This document shows, one piece after another, positions 8,417-15,456 of a stretch of DNA of 64,000 nt. Location of the stretch: assembly GCF_016860525.1 (NCBI RefSeq), contig NZ_BNEA01000015.1:3162001-3226000 (forward strand), written 5' to 3'. The number at the start of each line of letters is the position of its first letter. Positions within the stretch are counted from its first letter, which is position 1. A program made the position numbers and the translations under genes. Under the pieces are notes generated by a model, which saw nothing but the letters and a program-made list of their open reading frames with translations, was not told the origin of the DNA and did no database searches. This stretch comes from Streptomyces rubradiris (GTDB lineage: Bacteria; Actinomycetota; Actinomycetes; Streptomycetales; Streptomycetaceae).

Positions 8417-8617
8417 ATGGCCGCCCTTTCCCGCCCCACCCAAGGCCGCGTGATCGGCGGAGTCTGCGCCGGACTGGCCCGGCGCTTCGGCACGTCGGCC
8501 ACGACGATGCGGGTGATCTTCCTGGTGTCCTGCCTGCTGCCGGGCCCGCAGTTCCTGCTGTACATAGCGCTGTGGCTGCTGCTGCCGTCCGAGGACAAGG
8601 CCCGCACCGCCTGGTGA
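8417..8617 (+). CDS. Small PspC-domain membrane protein
   Basis: 66 residues from the ATG at 8417, preceded by CGGAGGAG. It consists of a single PspC domain: RPTQGRVIGGVCAGLARRFG, then TTMRVIFLVSCLLPGPQFLLYIALWLLLP as membrane segment, ending in a short charged tail. PspC proteins take part in envelope stress sensing (phage shock response); stand-alone PspC proteins are frequent in Streptomyces and have no proven role. Confidence 0.88.
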   Translation: MAALSRPTQGRVIGGVCAGLARRFGTSATTMRVIFLVSCLLPGPQFLLYIALWLLLPSEDKARTAW

Positions 8618-8714
8618 CGCGCGGACCCGCCCGGTGAGCGGTGGGGGCCCGAGCACACCACGGGGGCGCGTCCGGACCTGCCGGAGCGCCCCGCGTGTCC
8701 CGCGGCGGCCGGGA

Positions 8715-9098
8715 TCAGCCGAGCGGGAGCCCGTTGACCGGGGTGCCCTTCGTGGGCAGGCCCTTGACCGGCAGTCCGCCGAGCAGGCCGGCGACCGGCT
8801 TGGTCGGGCTCTCGGCCACGGCGCGGTCGGCGACGGGCTGCGCGGCGACCAGCCCCTTGCGGGCGGCCGGCACCGCCGCGGCGGCACCGCGCTTGGCCAG
8901 GGGCTTGAGCGTCTTCACCGCTCCGCTGTCGGGCAGCGCGTCCACCACCTGCTCGGGCGGCAGCAGCTTCGTGACGGTGTCCAGGGTGTGGGCGGCGTCC
9001 GGGGCGGCCGGGGCCGCGTTGGCCGCGCCCGCGCCGACGGCGGCGACGGCGGCGCCCAGGGCGGCGACACCGAGGGTCTTGGCAGCAGACTGCTTCAT
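8715..9098 (-). CDS. Small secreted Ala-rich protein, unknown function
   Basis: 127 residues from the ATG at 9098 (MKQSAAKTLGVAALG), with AAGGAC upstream. The signal peptide ends at GAANA, giving a mature start APAAPDAAHTLD. The mature part contains LLPPEQVVDALPDSGAVKTLKPLAK and a Pro/Gly/Leu repeat-like C-terminus (GLLGGLPVKGLPTKGTPVNGLPLG). There is no cysteine, and no domain I recognise. Composition resembles the secreted protein at 2251-2652. Confidence 0.75.
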   Translation of the reverse strand: MKQSAAKTLGVAALGAAVAAVGAGAANAAPAAPDAAHTLDTVTKLLPPEQVVDALPDSGAVKTLKPLAKRGAAAAVPAARKGLVAAQPVADRAVAESPTKPVAGLLGGLPVKGLPTKGTPVNGLPLG

Positions 9099-9248
9099 GG
9101 TGCATGCGTCCTTGCGTGCGGAGACGGGGATCACGAACGATCTGAGCGGTCCACGACCGTAAACACCGCACACCATCCACCGCAAACACCGAAATACGGA
9201 CACCACGGAAAGGTGCGCCCGCGTTCCACACCGTCCGACCTACGGAGG

Positions 9249-9404
9249 TCAGTCCCCCGAGGGGCAGGAACCGCTGGTAGACGCGGTCTGCCGGACCAGC
9301 CATTCGGATTTCAGTTCGGCATATCCCGGTGTGACGACACCGTTGATCATCGCGAGTCTTTCATCGAAAGGAATGAACGCCGATTTCATCGCATTGACGG
9401 AAAC
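9249..9404 (-). pseudogene. add: 3' remnant of an adenosine deaminase gene
   Basis: Read on the minus strand, the last 51 codons before a TGA give VSVNAMKSAFIPFDERLAMI, then NGVVTPGYAELKSEWL. This is the characteristic C-terminal end of actinobacterial adenosine deaminase. Upstream (above 9404) the similarity stops abruptly and the oppositely oriented hydrolase gene begins. The fragment is visibly lower in GC than its neighbours. In S. coelicolor, as I recall, an intact add lies near thymidine phosphorylase, so this looks like a deletion scar. The remaining 400-base interval 9099-9497 holds no other gene I can see. Confidence 0.7.
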
Positions 9405-9497
9405 CGTGCGGAACGCCGACCGGCGCTTTTCCGTCGATACGCAACGGTGACCCGCCGTACGGGTTTCGTATACCGCCCCTTCTGACACTGTTCTGTC

Positions 9498-10259
9498 ATG
9501 GGACAGCAAGCGACGCCGGTGCGAACGGCCAGGCTGGGGAAGGCGGTCGGCCCGGCGCCGGCACCGGTGTGCGGAGCGGTGCTGCTGCTCCCCGACGGCC
9601 AGGAGGTCTCCACCCGTCCGCCGTCCCCCGTGCGGCCCCTCTCCCTGATCCGCTCCCTGGGCCGCGCCCTCGCCCGCGCGGGCCGCGCCGAGGGATTGGC
9701 GGTGCACCGCGTCCGCTACCGCTACCGCGGCTGGAACGGCGGCGAGGCGCACCTGGCAGCGGACGCCGAGTGGGCCGCCGAAGAGGTCGTACGCCGCTAC
9801 GGCGATGTCCCCGTGTGCCTGGTCGGCGTCGACATGGGCGGCCGGGCGGCACTGCGCTCCGGTGGTCACGAGGCCGTCAACTCCGTGGTGGCGCTGGCCC
9901 CCTGGCTCCCGGAGGACGACGTGGCCGCTCCCGCCGAACCGGTGAAGCAACTGATGGGCCGCCGGGTCCTGATCGCCCACGGCACGAACGACGAGCGCAC
10001 CGACCCGGAGCTGTCCTTCCGCTACGCGGCGCGGGCGAAGAAGGCGAACCGCGAGGTGTGCCGCTTCGAGGTCCACTCCGACGGCCACGCACTGCACGGC
10101 CACCGCTCCGAAGTCCTCGCCCTCACCTGCGACTTCGTTCTGGGTGCCCTGTTCGGCCACCCCGTCTCCCGCCCGGTGGAGGACGCCCTGGCGGCTCCCC
10201 CGCCGATCGGCCTGCGGATGCCGCTGGCGGCGGGGTTCGGGCGGTCGTTGCGGCGGTAG
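9498..10259 (+). CDS. Alpha/beta-hydrolase-like protein with Asp at the nucleophile elbow
   Basis: 253 residues from ATG at 9498. The hydrolase fold is shown by AVLLLPDGQE (oxyanion strand), LVGVDMGGRAAL (nucleophile elbow), RRVLIAHGTNDERTDPE (acid loop) and FEVHSDGHALHGHR (histidine loop). The elbow reads G-V-D-M-G, with Asp where serine hydrolases have Ser. An Asp nucleophile is known in haloalkane dehalogenases and epoxide hydrolases, but the present sequence is closer to the dienelactone/esterase group. The substrate is unknown. The gene begins just beyond the add remnant and may have replaced it. Confidence 0.8.
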   Translation: MGQQATPVRTARLGKAVGPAPAPVCGAVLLLPDGQEVSTRPPSPVRPLSLIRSLGRALARAGRAEGLAVHRVRYRYRGWNGGEAHLAADAEWAAEEVVRRYGDVPVCLVGVDMGGRAALRSGGHEAVNSVVALAPWLPEDDVAAPAEPVKQLMGRRVLIAHGTNDERTDPELSFRYAARAKKANREVCRFEVHSDGHALHGHRSEVLALTCDFVLGALFGHPVSRPVEDALAAPPPIGLRMPLAAGFGRSLRR

Positions 10260-10290
10260 CGGGCGGTCGTTGCGACGGTGGCGCCGGGGC

Positions 10291-10644
10291 TCAGCGGAAC
10301 TCGTGCACCAGCCGGATCCGGCCGACGATATGCGCGTTGAACTCGTCCAGCTCCTCGGCCGGCACCCACAGTTCCAGGATCGTGCGTCCGCCGGCCTGCC
10401 GGACCGGGTACCTGCGCAGGAAGCCGGAGTCGACGTCGAAGCGGGTGACGAAGCCGGCGCCGTCGTGCTTGACGTTCCAGTCGCGCGCGATCTTCACGGC
10501 GTACTCCTCGTTGAGCACCGGGTAGAAGATCGGCTGCTCGGGAAGCCGGGGCGGCCAGGCACGCCAGTCCAGCTCGCGCACCAGTTCCAGTTCCCTGGGG
10601 CCGGTGGGGCGCCACAGGGTCGTCGTCGCTCGCGGGCTGGTCAT
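10291..10644 (-). CDS. Conserved protein often annotated 'ADP-ribosylation/crystallin J1'
   Basis: 117 residues, ATG at 10644. Composition is that of a compact soluble protein: TLWRPTGPRELELVRELDWRAWPPRLPEQPIFYPVLNEEYAVKIARDWN, then GFVTRFDVDSGFLRRYPVRQ and ELWVPAEELDEFNAHIVG. Homologues carry the name ADP-ribosylation/crystallin J1, but I see no ADP-ribosylglycohydrolase catalytic motif, so the name says little. No signal peptide or membrane segment. It is convergent with the hydrolase gene, 31 bases apart. Confidence 0.8.
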   Translation of the reverse strand: MTSPRATTTLWRPTGPRELELVRELDWRAWPPRLPEQPIFYPVLNEEYAVKIARDWNVKHDGAGFVTRFDVDSGFLRRYPVRQAGGRTILELWVPAEELDEFNAHIVGRIRLVHEFR

Positions 10645-10798
10645 GGGAATCGCTCCTCGTCACGGCGACCGGTCGTACGGCCGGCCGGGGCCGACGGTAC
10701 CGACGGCCGGCGCGCGGCGACCACCGGGTTTCCCCTGCGGTCGCCGCGCGCGGAAAGCTGCATCAGCTGCGGGTGGGTGCACGGCAGGTCGAGGCTTC

Positions 10799-10885
10799 GG
10801 TCCCCGCACGCGGGTTGGAGCCCCGCCGGTGTCTAGGCGGCCGGACTCCCGTCACGGTCGGTCCCCGCACGCGGGCTGGAGCCCC
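10799..10885. repeat. Pair of 26-base direct repeats before the LysR gene end
   Basis: Two copies, at 10799-10824 and 10860-10885, differ at one base (T/C). Each contains the small dyad CCCGC-AC-GCGGG. The second copy ends exactly where the LysR stop codon begins. The spacing is 61 bases. They could act as terminator hairpins or mark a duplication. Confidence 0.85.
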
Positions 10886-11836
10886 TCAGGGCAGGAGGTT
10901 GCCCCGTCTCGACAGCAGGAACTTCTTGAACGCCGCCACCGGCGGGGTGTCCGGGCGGCCGGCCAGCCACGCCACGCCGATCTCCCGGACCGCTCGCGGG
11001 GCCGTCACCGTCAGTTCGACCACGCCGGGGCGGGGGACCGTCGGCGGGGGCAGCAGCGCCACGCCGAGACCGGCCGCGACCAGGCCCCGCAGGGTTTCGG
11101 CCTCCTCGCCCTCGAACGCGACCCGCGGCCGGAAGCCCGCCCGGCGGCACAGGTCGTCCGTGATGCGGCGCAGGCCGTAGCCGGGCTCCAGGGTGACGAA
11201 GGTTTCCTCGGCCGCCTCGGCCAGGCGGATGCGGCGGCGGGCGGCCAGCCGGTGGTCCGCGGGGACGACCAGGCGCAGCTTCTGCTCGTCCAGGCGGCGG
11301 GCGACCAGGTCGGGGGCGTCGGGCACCGGCGAGGTGAGGCAGAGGTCCAGCTCGCCGGCGCGCAGCCGCTCCAGCATCGCCTCGCCGTAGTTCTGGACCA
11401 GGCTGAAGCGGACGCGCGGGTGGTCGGCGCGGAAGGCGTGCAGCAGGCCGGGCACGGTCTCCGCGCCCATGGTGTGCAGGAAGCCGAAGGCGACCTTGCC
11501 GGTGGCCGGGTCGGCGTCCGCGCGGACCTCCTCGGCGGCCCGTTCGACCTCGGCGAGGGCCCGCTCGACGGAGGCGAGGAAGGTGCGCCCGGCGGTGGTC
11601 AGGGAGACCGTGCGGCCGTGCCGGGCGAACAGCTCGACGCCCAGGTCCCGTTCCAGGCGGGCCATCGCGCGCGAGAGGGTGGACTGGGGGACGTTCAGCT
11701 CCTGCGCGGCCCGGGTGACGTGCTCCGTGCGGGCCACCCCGGCGAAGTAGGCGAGGCGGGGCGCGAGCGACAGCGCCATGTCTTCTGTGTCACTGAACGG
11801 TGACAGCCGAGCCTGTGAGCTTCGCTGATGCGCCAT
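10886..11836 (-). CDS. LysR-family transcriptional regulator
   Basis: 316 residues from the ATG at 11836. The winged helix is in RLAYFAGVARTEHVTRAAQELNVPQSTLSRAMARLERDLGVELF. A C-terminal effector-binding domain follows (GKVAFGFLHTMGAETVPGLL and onward), ending RRGNLLP. An internal ATG at 11779 (MALSLAPRL) puts the HTH at the usual distance from the N-terminus and is an alternative start; neither has a strong ribosome binding site. The gene is divergent from an MFS exporter, 63 bases away, with dyad sequences between them, the classic layout for a LysR controlling its neighbour. Confidence 0.88.
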   Translation of the reverse strand: MAHQRSSQARLSPFSDTEDMALSLAPRLAYFAGVARTEHVTRAAQELNVPQSTLSRAMARLERDLGVELFARHGRTVSLTTAGRTFLASVERALAEVERAAEEVRADADPATGKVAFGFLHTMGAETVPGLLHAFRADHPRVRFSLVQNYGEAMLERLRAGELDLCLTSPVPDAPDLVARRLDEQKLRLVVPADHRLAARRRIRLAEAAEETFVTLEPGYGLRRITDDLCRRAGFRPRVAFEGEEAETLRGLVAAGLGVALLPPPTVPRPGVVELTVTAPRAVREIGVAWLAGRPDTPPVAAFKKFLLSRRGNLLP

Positions 11837-11837
11837 G

Positions 11838-11872
11838 GGAACGATTATGGCCGTTCCATGCATTGGACGCAT
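11838..11872. promoter_or_regulatory. Two adjacent dyads between LysR and MFS genes (candidate operator)
   Basis: GGAACG-N8-CGTTCC (11838-11857) is a perfect 6-base inverted repeat. Next to it ATGC-N7-GCAT (11858-11872) contains the T-N11-A pattern typical of LysR sites. Both lie in the 63-base divergent gap. Binding is not shown. Confidence 0.6.
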
Positions 11873-11899
11873 GAGCTGTGCCGTCCTTACCGTCGAGGC

Positions 11900-13222
11900 A
11901 TGTCTCCCGCCAGTACCGGGGCGTCCACCAGCGTGGGCGCCGTACCGTCCGTTCCCGTCCCCGACTCCTCCGGCTCCGACGTCACCGGCTCCGACTCCCG
12001 TATGACCCCGGGCGGCCCCGGCTACCGCCGGATGAGCCTCGCCCTCTTCCTCGCCGGGGTCGCGACCTTCGCCCTGCTGTACTCCACCCAGGCTCTGCTG
12101 CCGCTGATCTCCGGGGAGTTCGGGGTCGCGGCGAGCGAGGCGAGCTGGACGGTGGCGGCGGCGACCGGCGGACTGGCCCTGTTCGTGCTGCCGATGAGCG
12201 CCCTGTCGGAGCGGTTCGGCCGCCGTACGGTGATGACGGCCTCGCTGGCCGTCGCCGTCACCGTCGGTCTGCTGGTGCCTTTCGCGCCGTCGATCGGCGC
12301 GCTGGTGGTGCTGCGGGGTGTGCAGGGCGCGGCGCTGGCCGGTCTGCCGGCCTCGGCCACGGCCTACCTGGCCGAGGAGGTCCGGCCGAAGGCGCTGGTC
12401 ACCGCCATCGGGCTGTTCGTGGCGGGCAACAGCGTCGGCGGCATGAGCGGGCGGGTGATCACCGGCTGGGTCGCGCAGGAGTGGGGCTGGCGGGTCTCGG
12501 TCGGCGTCATCGGCGCCCTCGCGGTCGCGTGCGCGGTGGCGTTCCGGCTGCTGCTGCCCGCCCCGCGCCACTTCACGCCCGGCTCGCTGCGGCCCCGGGT
12601 CCTGCTCGGCACGGTCCGCGGCCACCTCGCCGACCCGCTGCTGCGCCGGCTGTACGCGATCGGCGCGCTGTTCATGACGGTGTTCGGCGGGGTCTACACG
12701 GTGATCGGCTACCGGTTGACGGCGGCGCCGTTCGGGCTGCCGCAGGGCATCGTGGGCTCGATCTTCCTGGTGTACCTGGTGGGCACGGTGTCGGCCTCGG
12801 CCGCGGGCCGGCTGGTGGGCCGGTTCGGCCGCCGGGGCGCGCTGTACCTGGCGGGCGGTACGACAGCGGCGGGGCTGCTGCTGTCGCTGGCCGCGTCGCT
12901 GCCGCTGGTCCTGCTGGGCCTGGTGCTGATCACGGCGGGCTTCTTCGCCGGGCACGCGGTGGCCTCCTCGGCGGTCGGCAAGACGGCCACGCACGGCCGC
13001 GCCCAGGCGTCGGCGCTGTACCAGTCGGCGTACTACATCGGCTCCAGCGTGGGCAGCACGGTCGGCGCGCTGGCCTTCCGCACGGGCGGCTGGGCGGGCA
13101 CGGTCGGCGTCGGCCTGCTGGCGGTGCTGGGCGTGGTGGCGATCACCGTGCTCGGTTCGGTGGCGGCACGGCGGTCGGTGGGGAACCCCGCGCGGACTTC
13201 GGTACGGGCCACGGCGCACTGA
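11900..13222 (+). CDS. MFS transporter (YnfM/AraJ-like exporter)
   Basis: 440 residues from the ATG at 11900 (MSPASTGASTSVG) with GAGG upstream. After about 40 disordered residues there are 12 predicted membrane helices, starting LALFLAGVATFALLYSTQALLPLI. The MFS signature LSERFGRRTVM lies after helix 2 and a second copy, GRLVGRFGRRGAL, after helix 8. The protein resembles the arabinose/chloramphenicol-type efflux pumps (YnfM, CmlR). It is divergent from a LysR regulator that probably controls it. The substrate is unknown. Confidence 0.88.
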   Translation: MSPASTGASTSVGAVPSVPVPDSSGSDVTGSDSRMTPGGPGYRRMSLALFLAGVATFALLYSTQALLPLISGEFGVAASEASWTVAAATGGLALFVLPMSALSERFGRRTVMTASLAVAVTVGLLVPFAPSIGALVVLRGVQGAALAGLPASATAYLAEEVRPKALVTAIGLFVAGNSVGGMSGRVITGWVAQEWGWRVSVGVIGALAVACAVAFRLLLPAPRHFTPGSLRPRVLLGTVRGHLADPLLRRLYAIGALFMTVFGGVYTVIGYRLTAAPFGLPQGIVGSIFLVYLVGTVSASAAGRLVGRFGRRGALYLAGGTTAAGLLLSLAASLPLVLLGLVLITAGFFAGHAVASSAVGKTATHGRAQASALYQSAYYIGSSVGSTVGALAFRTGGWAGTVGVGLLAVLGVVAITVLGSVAARRSVGNPARTSVRATAH

Positions 13223-13302
13223 GGCGTCCGCACAGGGGGCGAAGCGCCCTTGCGGAAGCCCTTGCGGAACCCCCTGCACCCGCCGGGCCGCAGGGTGCAC
13301 GC

Positions 13303-13362
13303 GGCGCACGCCCACCGAGTCGGCGTGCGCCGCCCGGGTGCGCGGGGCGACCCCCGCGCACC
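13303..13362 (+). terminator. Tandem hairpins downstream of the MFS gene
   Basis: GGCGCACGCC (13303-13312) pairs with GGCGTGCGCC (13322-13331). Then GGTGCGCGGGG (13337-13347) pairs with CCCCGCGCACC (13352-13362), followed by GGGCATTTT. The second hairpin with its T run is a likely intrinsic terminator. Nothing else is evident in the 245-base gap apart from the promoter region of the next gene. Confidence 0.75.
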
Positions 13363-13467
13363 GGGCATTTTCCGACTCCGGCCGTCATTGTCAGTGGGCT
13401 GCGGTAGCTTCCGATGTGCTGGGGCGCGACGGTGCGCCACGGGAACGGCCACAGGGGTGGGTGGACG

Positions 13468-14481
13468 ATGGGCAACGGAACGGCGACGGCGGACCTCGAA
13501 GTCGCACTGGAGAAGCACCGGACCGAGCTGACCGGGTACTGCTACCGGATGCTCGGCTCCTCCTTCGAGGCCGAGGACGCGGTGCAGGACACCCTGGTCC
13601 GGGCCTGGCGGAACCACGAGAAGTTCGAGGGCCGTTCCTCGCTCAGGTCGTGGCTGTACCGGATCGCGACGAACGTGTGCCTGGACATGCTGTCCGCGGG
13701 CAACAAGCGGGCCCGGCCGATGGACCTGTCCGAGGCCACCCCGCTCGCGCGGGCGGCGCTCAACCCGCGCCCGGACCACGTCTGGCTGGAGCCGATGCCG
13801 GACGCGCGGGTGCTGCCTGCCGTGGCGGACCCGGCGGAGGCGGCGGTCGCCAAGGAGTCGGTGCGGCTCGCCTTCATGGCGGCGCTCCAGCAACTGCCGC
13901 CCAAGCAGCGGGCGGTGCTGATCCTGCGCGAGGTGCTCGCGTGGAGGGCGAGCGAGGTGGCCGAGCTGCTGGAGACCTCGGTGGCCTCGGTGAACAGCGC
14001 GTTGCAGCGGGCCCGGGCCACGCTCGCGGAGCGGTCGGACGCGGGGCCCGAGGGGGCGGTGTCCGATCCGCTGGACGAGGAGCAGCGCAAGCTGCTGGAG
14101 CGGTACGTCAAGGCGTTCGAGGGCTACGACATGACGGCGCTGACGGCGCTGCTGCACGAGGACGCCATCATGACGATGCCGCCGTTCGACCTGTGGCTGC
14201 GCGGCACGGCCGACATCACCGGCTTCATGACCACCATCGGGGCCTCCTGCGCCGGGTCCCGGCTGGTGCCGGTCCAGGCCAACGGCCTGCCGGCGTTCGC
14301 GCACTACAAGCCGGACCCGGAGAACGGCGGGTTCACGCCGTGGGCGGTGCAGGTGCTGGAGATCTCAGCCGGCCGGATCACCGGTTTCCACTGCTTCCTC
14401 GACACCCAGCGGTGGTTCCCGCTCTTCGACCTGCCCCTCCGTCTGGAAGCGGAGGCCGACGAGGCCCAGCAGGGCGACTAG
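13468..14481 (+). CDS. ECF sigma factor with C-terminal SnoaL-like domain (TIGR02960/SigG type)
   Basis: 337 residues from the ATG at 13468 (MGNGTATADLEVALEKHR). Region 2: ELTGYCYRMLGSSFEAEDAVQDTLVRAWR. Region 4: LQQLPPKQRAVLILREVLAWRASEVAELLETSVASVNSALQRAR. After a linker comes a domain of about 120 residues (LLERYVKAFEGYDMTALTALLHEDAIMTMPPF) of the SnoaL/NTF2 type, which in this sigma group modulates activity in place of an anti-sigma factor. Its last 117 bases overlap the convergent STAS gene. Confidence 0.92.
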   Translation: MGNGTATADLEVALEKHRTELTGYCYRMLGSSFEAEDAVQDTLVRAWRNHEKFEGRSSLRSWLYRIATNVCLDMLSAGNKRARPMDLSEATPLARAALNPRPDHVWLEPMPDARVLPAVADPAEAAVAKESVRLAFMAALQQLPPKQRAVLILREVLAWRASEVAELLETSVASVNSALQRARATLAERSDAGPEGAVSDPLDEEQRKLLERYVKAFEGYDMTALTALLHEDAIMTMPPFDLWLRGTADITGFMTTIGASCAGSRLVPVQANGLPAFAHYKPDPENGGFTPWAVQVLEISAGRITGFHCFLDTQRWFPLFDLPLRLEAEADEAQQGD

Positions 14482-14721
14482 CGCGGGAGAGGCGTCCCGC
14501 AGCCGTATCCGCCCGCCGGCCCGGCGGGCGGTCAGCTCCAGCCGGGCGAGCAGATCGACGGCCGCCAGCCCCGGCGGCCCGAGCCCGCCCACATCACACA
14601 CGACCACCCCGCCCGTCACGCCCGCGAGCGCTTCCCGCACGCGGGCACACCACCCCGCCACCTCGCCGGGACGAACGGGACCGGTCAGCACGAGCACGGC
14701 GACGGGCGTCTTGGCATCCAC
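14365..14721 (-). CDS. STAS-domain protein (anti-anti-sigma-like)
   Basis: 118 residues from a GTG at 14721. Central motif GVVVCDVGGLGPPGLAAVDLLARLELTARRAGGRIRLRDASPAL is the STAS pattern, although the usual D-S-S/T phospho-site reads GLGPPGLAAVD, without a clear phosphorylatable Ser. It overlaps the sigma factor gene tail to tail by 117 bases, so its C-terminus (FQTEGQVEEREPPLGVEEAVETG) is constrained by coding on the other strand. It may act as antagonist or NTP-binding switch; unproven. Confidence 0.75.
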   Translation of the reverse strand: MDAKTPVAVLVLTGPVRPGEVAGWCARVREALAGVTGGVVVCDVGGLGPPGLAAVDLLARLELTARRAGGRIRLRDASPALVALLGLVGLRFQTEGQVEEREPPLGVEEAVETGDPAG

Positions 14722-14776
14722 GTGCGGGTAGACCGCCCGGGCGGCCGGAACTCATCGCCGCCCGGCTTGAAGGACC

Positions 14777-15361
14777 TCAGTCCACCGGCCACTCACCGGT
14801 GTCGATGACGATCCCGAACGGCTCCGGCAGCTTGATCGGATCGCCGAACTTCACGGCGGACAGCACCCGGTAGACCTCGCCCTTCGGCTCGCCGTACAGG
14901 GTGGCGGTGGGGCCTCCGGGGGCCCAGCGGTCGACGAGGAGGTAGAGCGGGATGCCCGCGGTGGCGTAGGCGGCCGGCTTGCTGACGCGGTCGTGGCGGG
15001 CGGTGGACTTGGAGGTGACCTCTACGACGAGTTCGGCGAGGGCGGCGGGGGTGTGGGAATCCGAGTCCTGGCGTGCCTCCACCGGCACCACCAATAGGTC
15101 CGGAATGAACATGCCCAGCCGCGACGGGACGGCGATGACCTCGGTCTGGAAGATCTCCCAGTCCTCTGGAATCACAGAATAAAGGCGACGCTGGATGCGA
15201 GCCGCGATCAGGTTGTGACGAAACGCGGGAGCAGGTGACACGGTGACGATCCCCTCGATGATCTCCACCTTGCTGCCCTCAGGCCATTCCGTCTCCTCCC
15301 AGAACCGGACGAGGTCGTCCCAGCTCTGCTCGGCGTCGTGGCTGACGGTGAGTGCGCTCAT
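14777..15361 (-). CDS. Uma2-family (DUF820) putative endonuclease
   Basis: 194 residues, ATG at 15361. The restriction-endonuclease-like fold of Uma2 is visible: VEIIEGIVTVSPAPAFRHN, then FIPDLLVVPVEARQ, LVVEVTSKSTARHDRVSKPAAYATAGIPLYLLVDR (the E-x-S/K catalytic strand). Uma2 proteins are named from a cyanobacterial transposon context and are extremely multiplied in Streptomyces; the cellular role is unknown. A second copy lies at 58018-58605. The gene is single, in a region of convergent neighbours. Confidence 0.9.
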   Translation of the reverse strand: MSALTVSHDAEQSWDDLVRFWEETEWPEGSKVEIIEGIVTVSPAPAFRHNLIAARIQRRLYSVIPEDWEIFQTEVIAVPSRLGMFIPDLLVVPVEARQDSDSHTPAALAELVVEVTSKSTARHDRVSKPAAYATAGIPLYLLVDRWAPGGPTATLYGEPKGEVYRVLSAVKFGDPIKLPEPFGIVIDTGEWPVD

Positions 15362-15456
15362 GGCCGTCTCCTATCGGTGCGTCACCGATCCCAGCATGCC
15401 GAACGGGACCGGTGCGGGTCCACCGGTCCCGTTCACCCGAATGGGGAAACCGCAGG

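Noticed and set aside
10886..13315. An uninterrupted minus-strand reading frame of more than 800 codons covering the MFS gene
   Set aside because: Only its last 316 codons (LysR) look like protein. The upstream part is the Arg/Gln/His-rich antisense shadow of the MFS gene, a known artefact of high-GC DNA.
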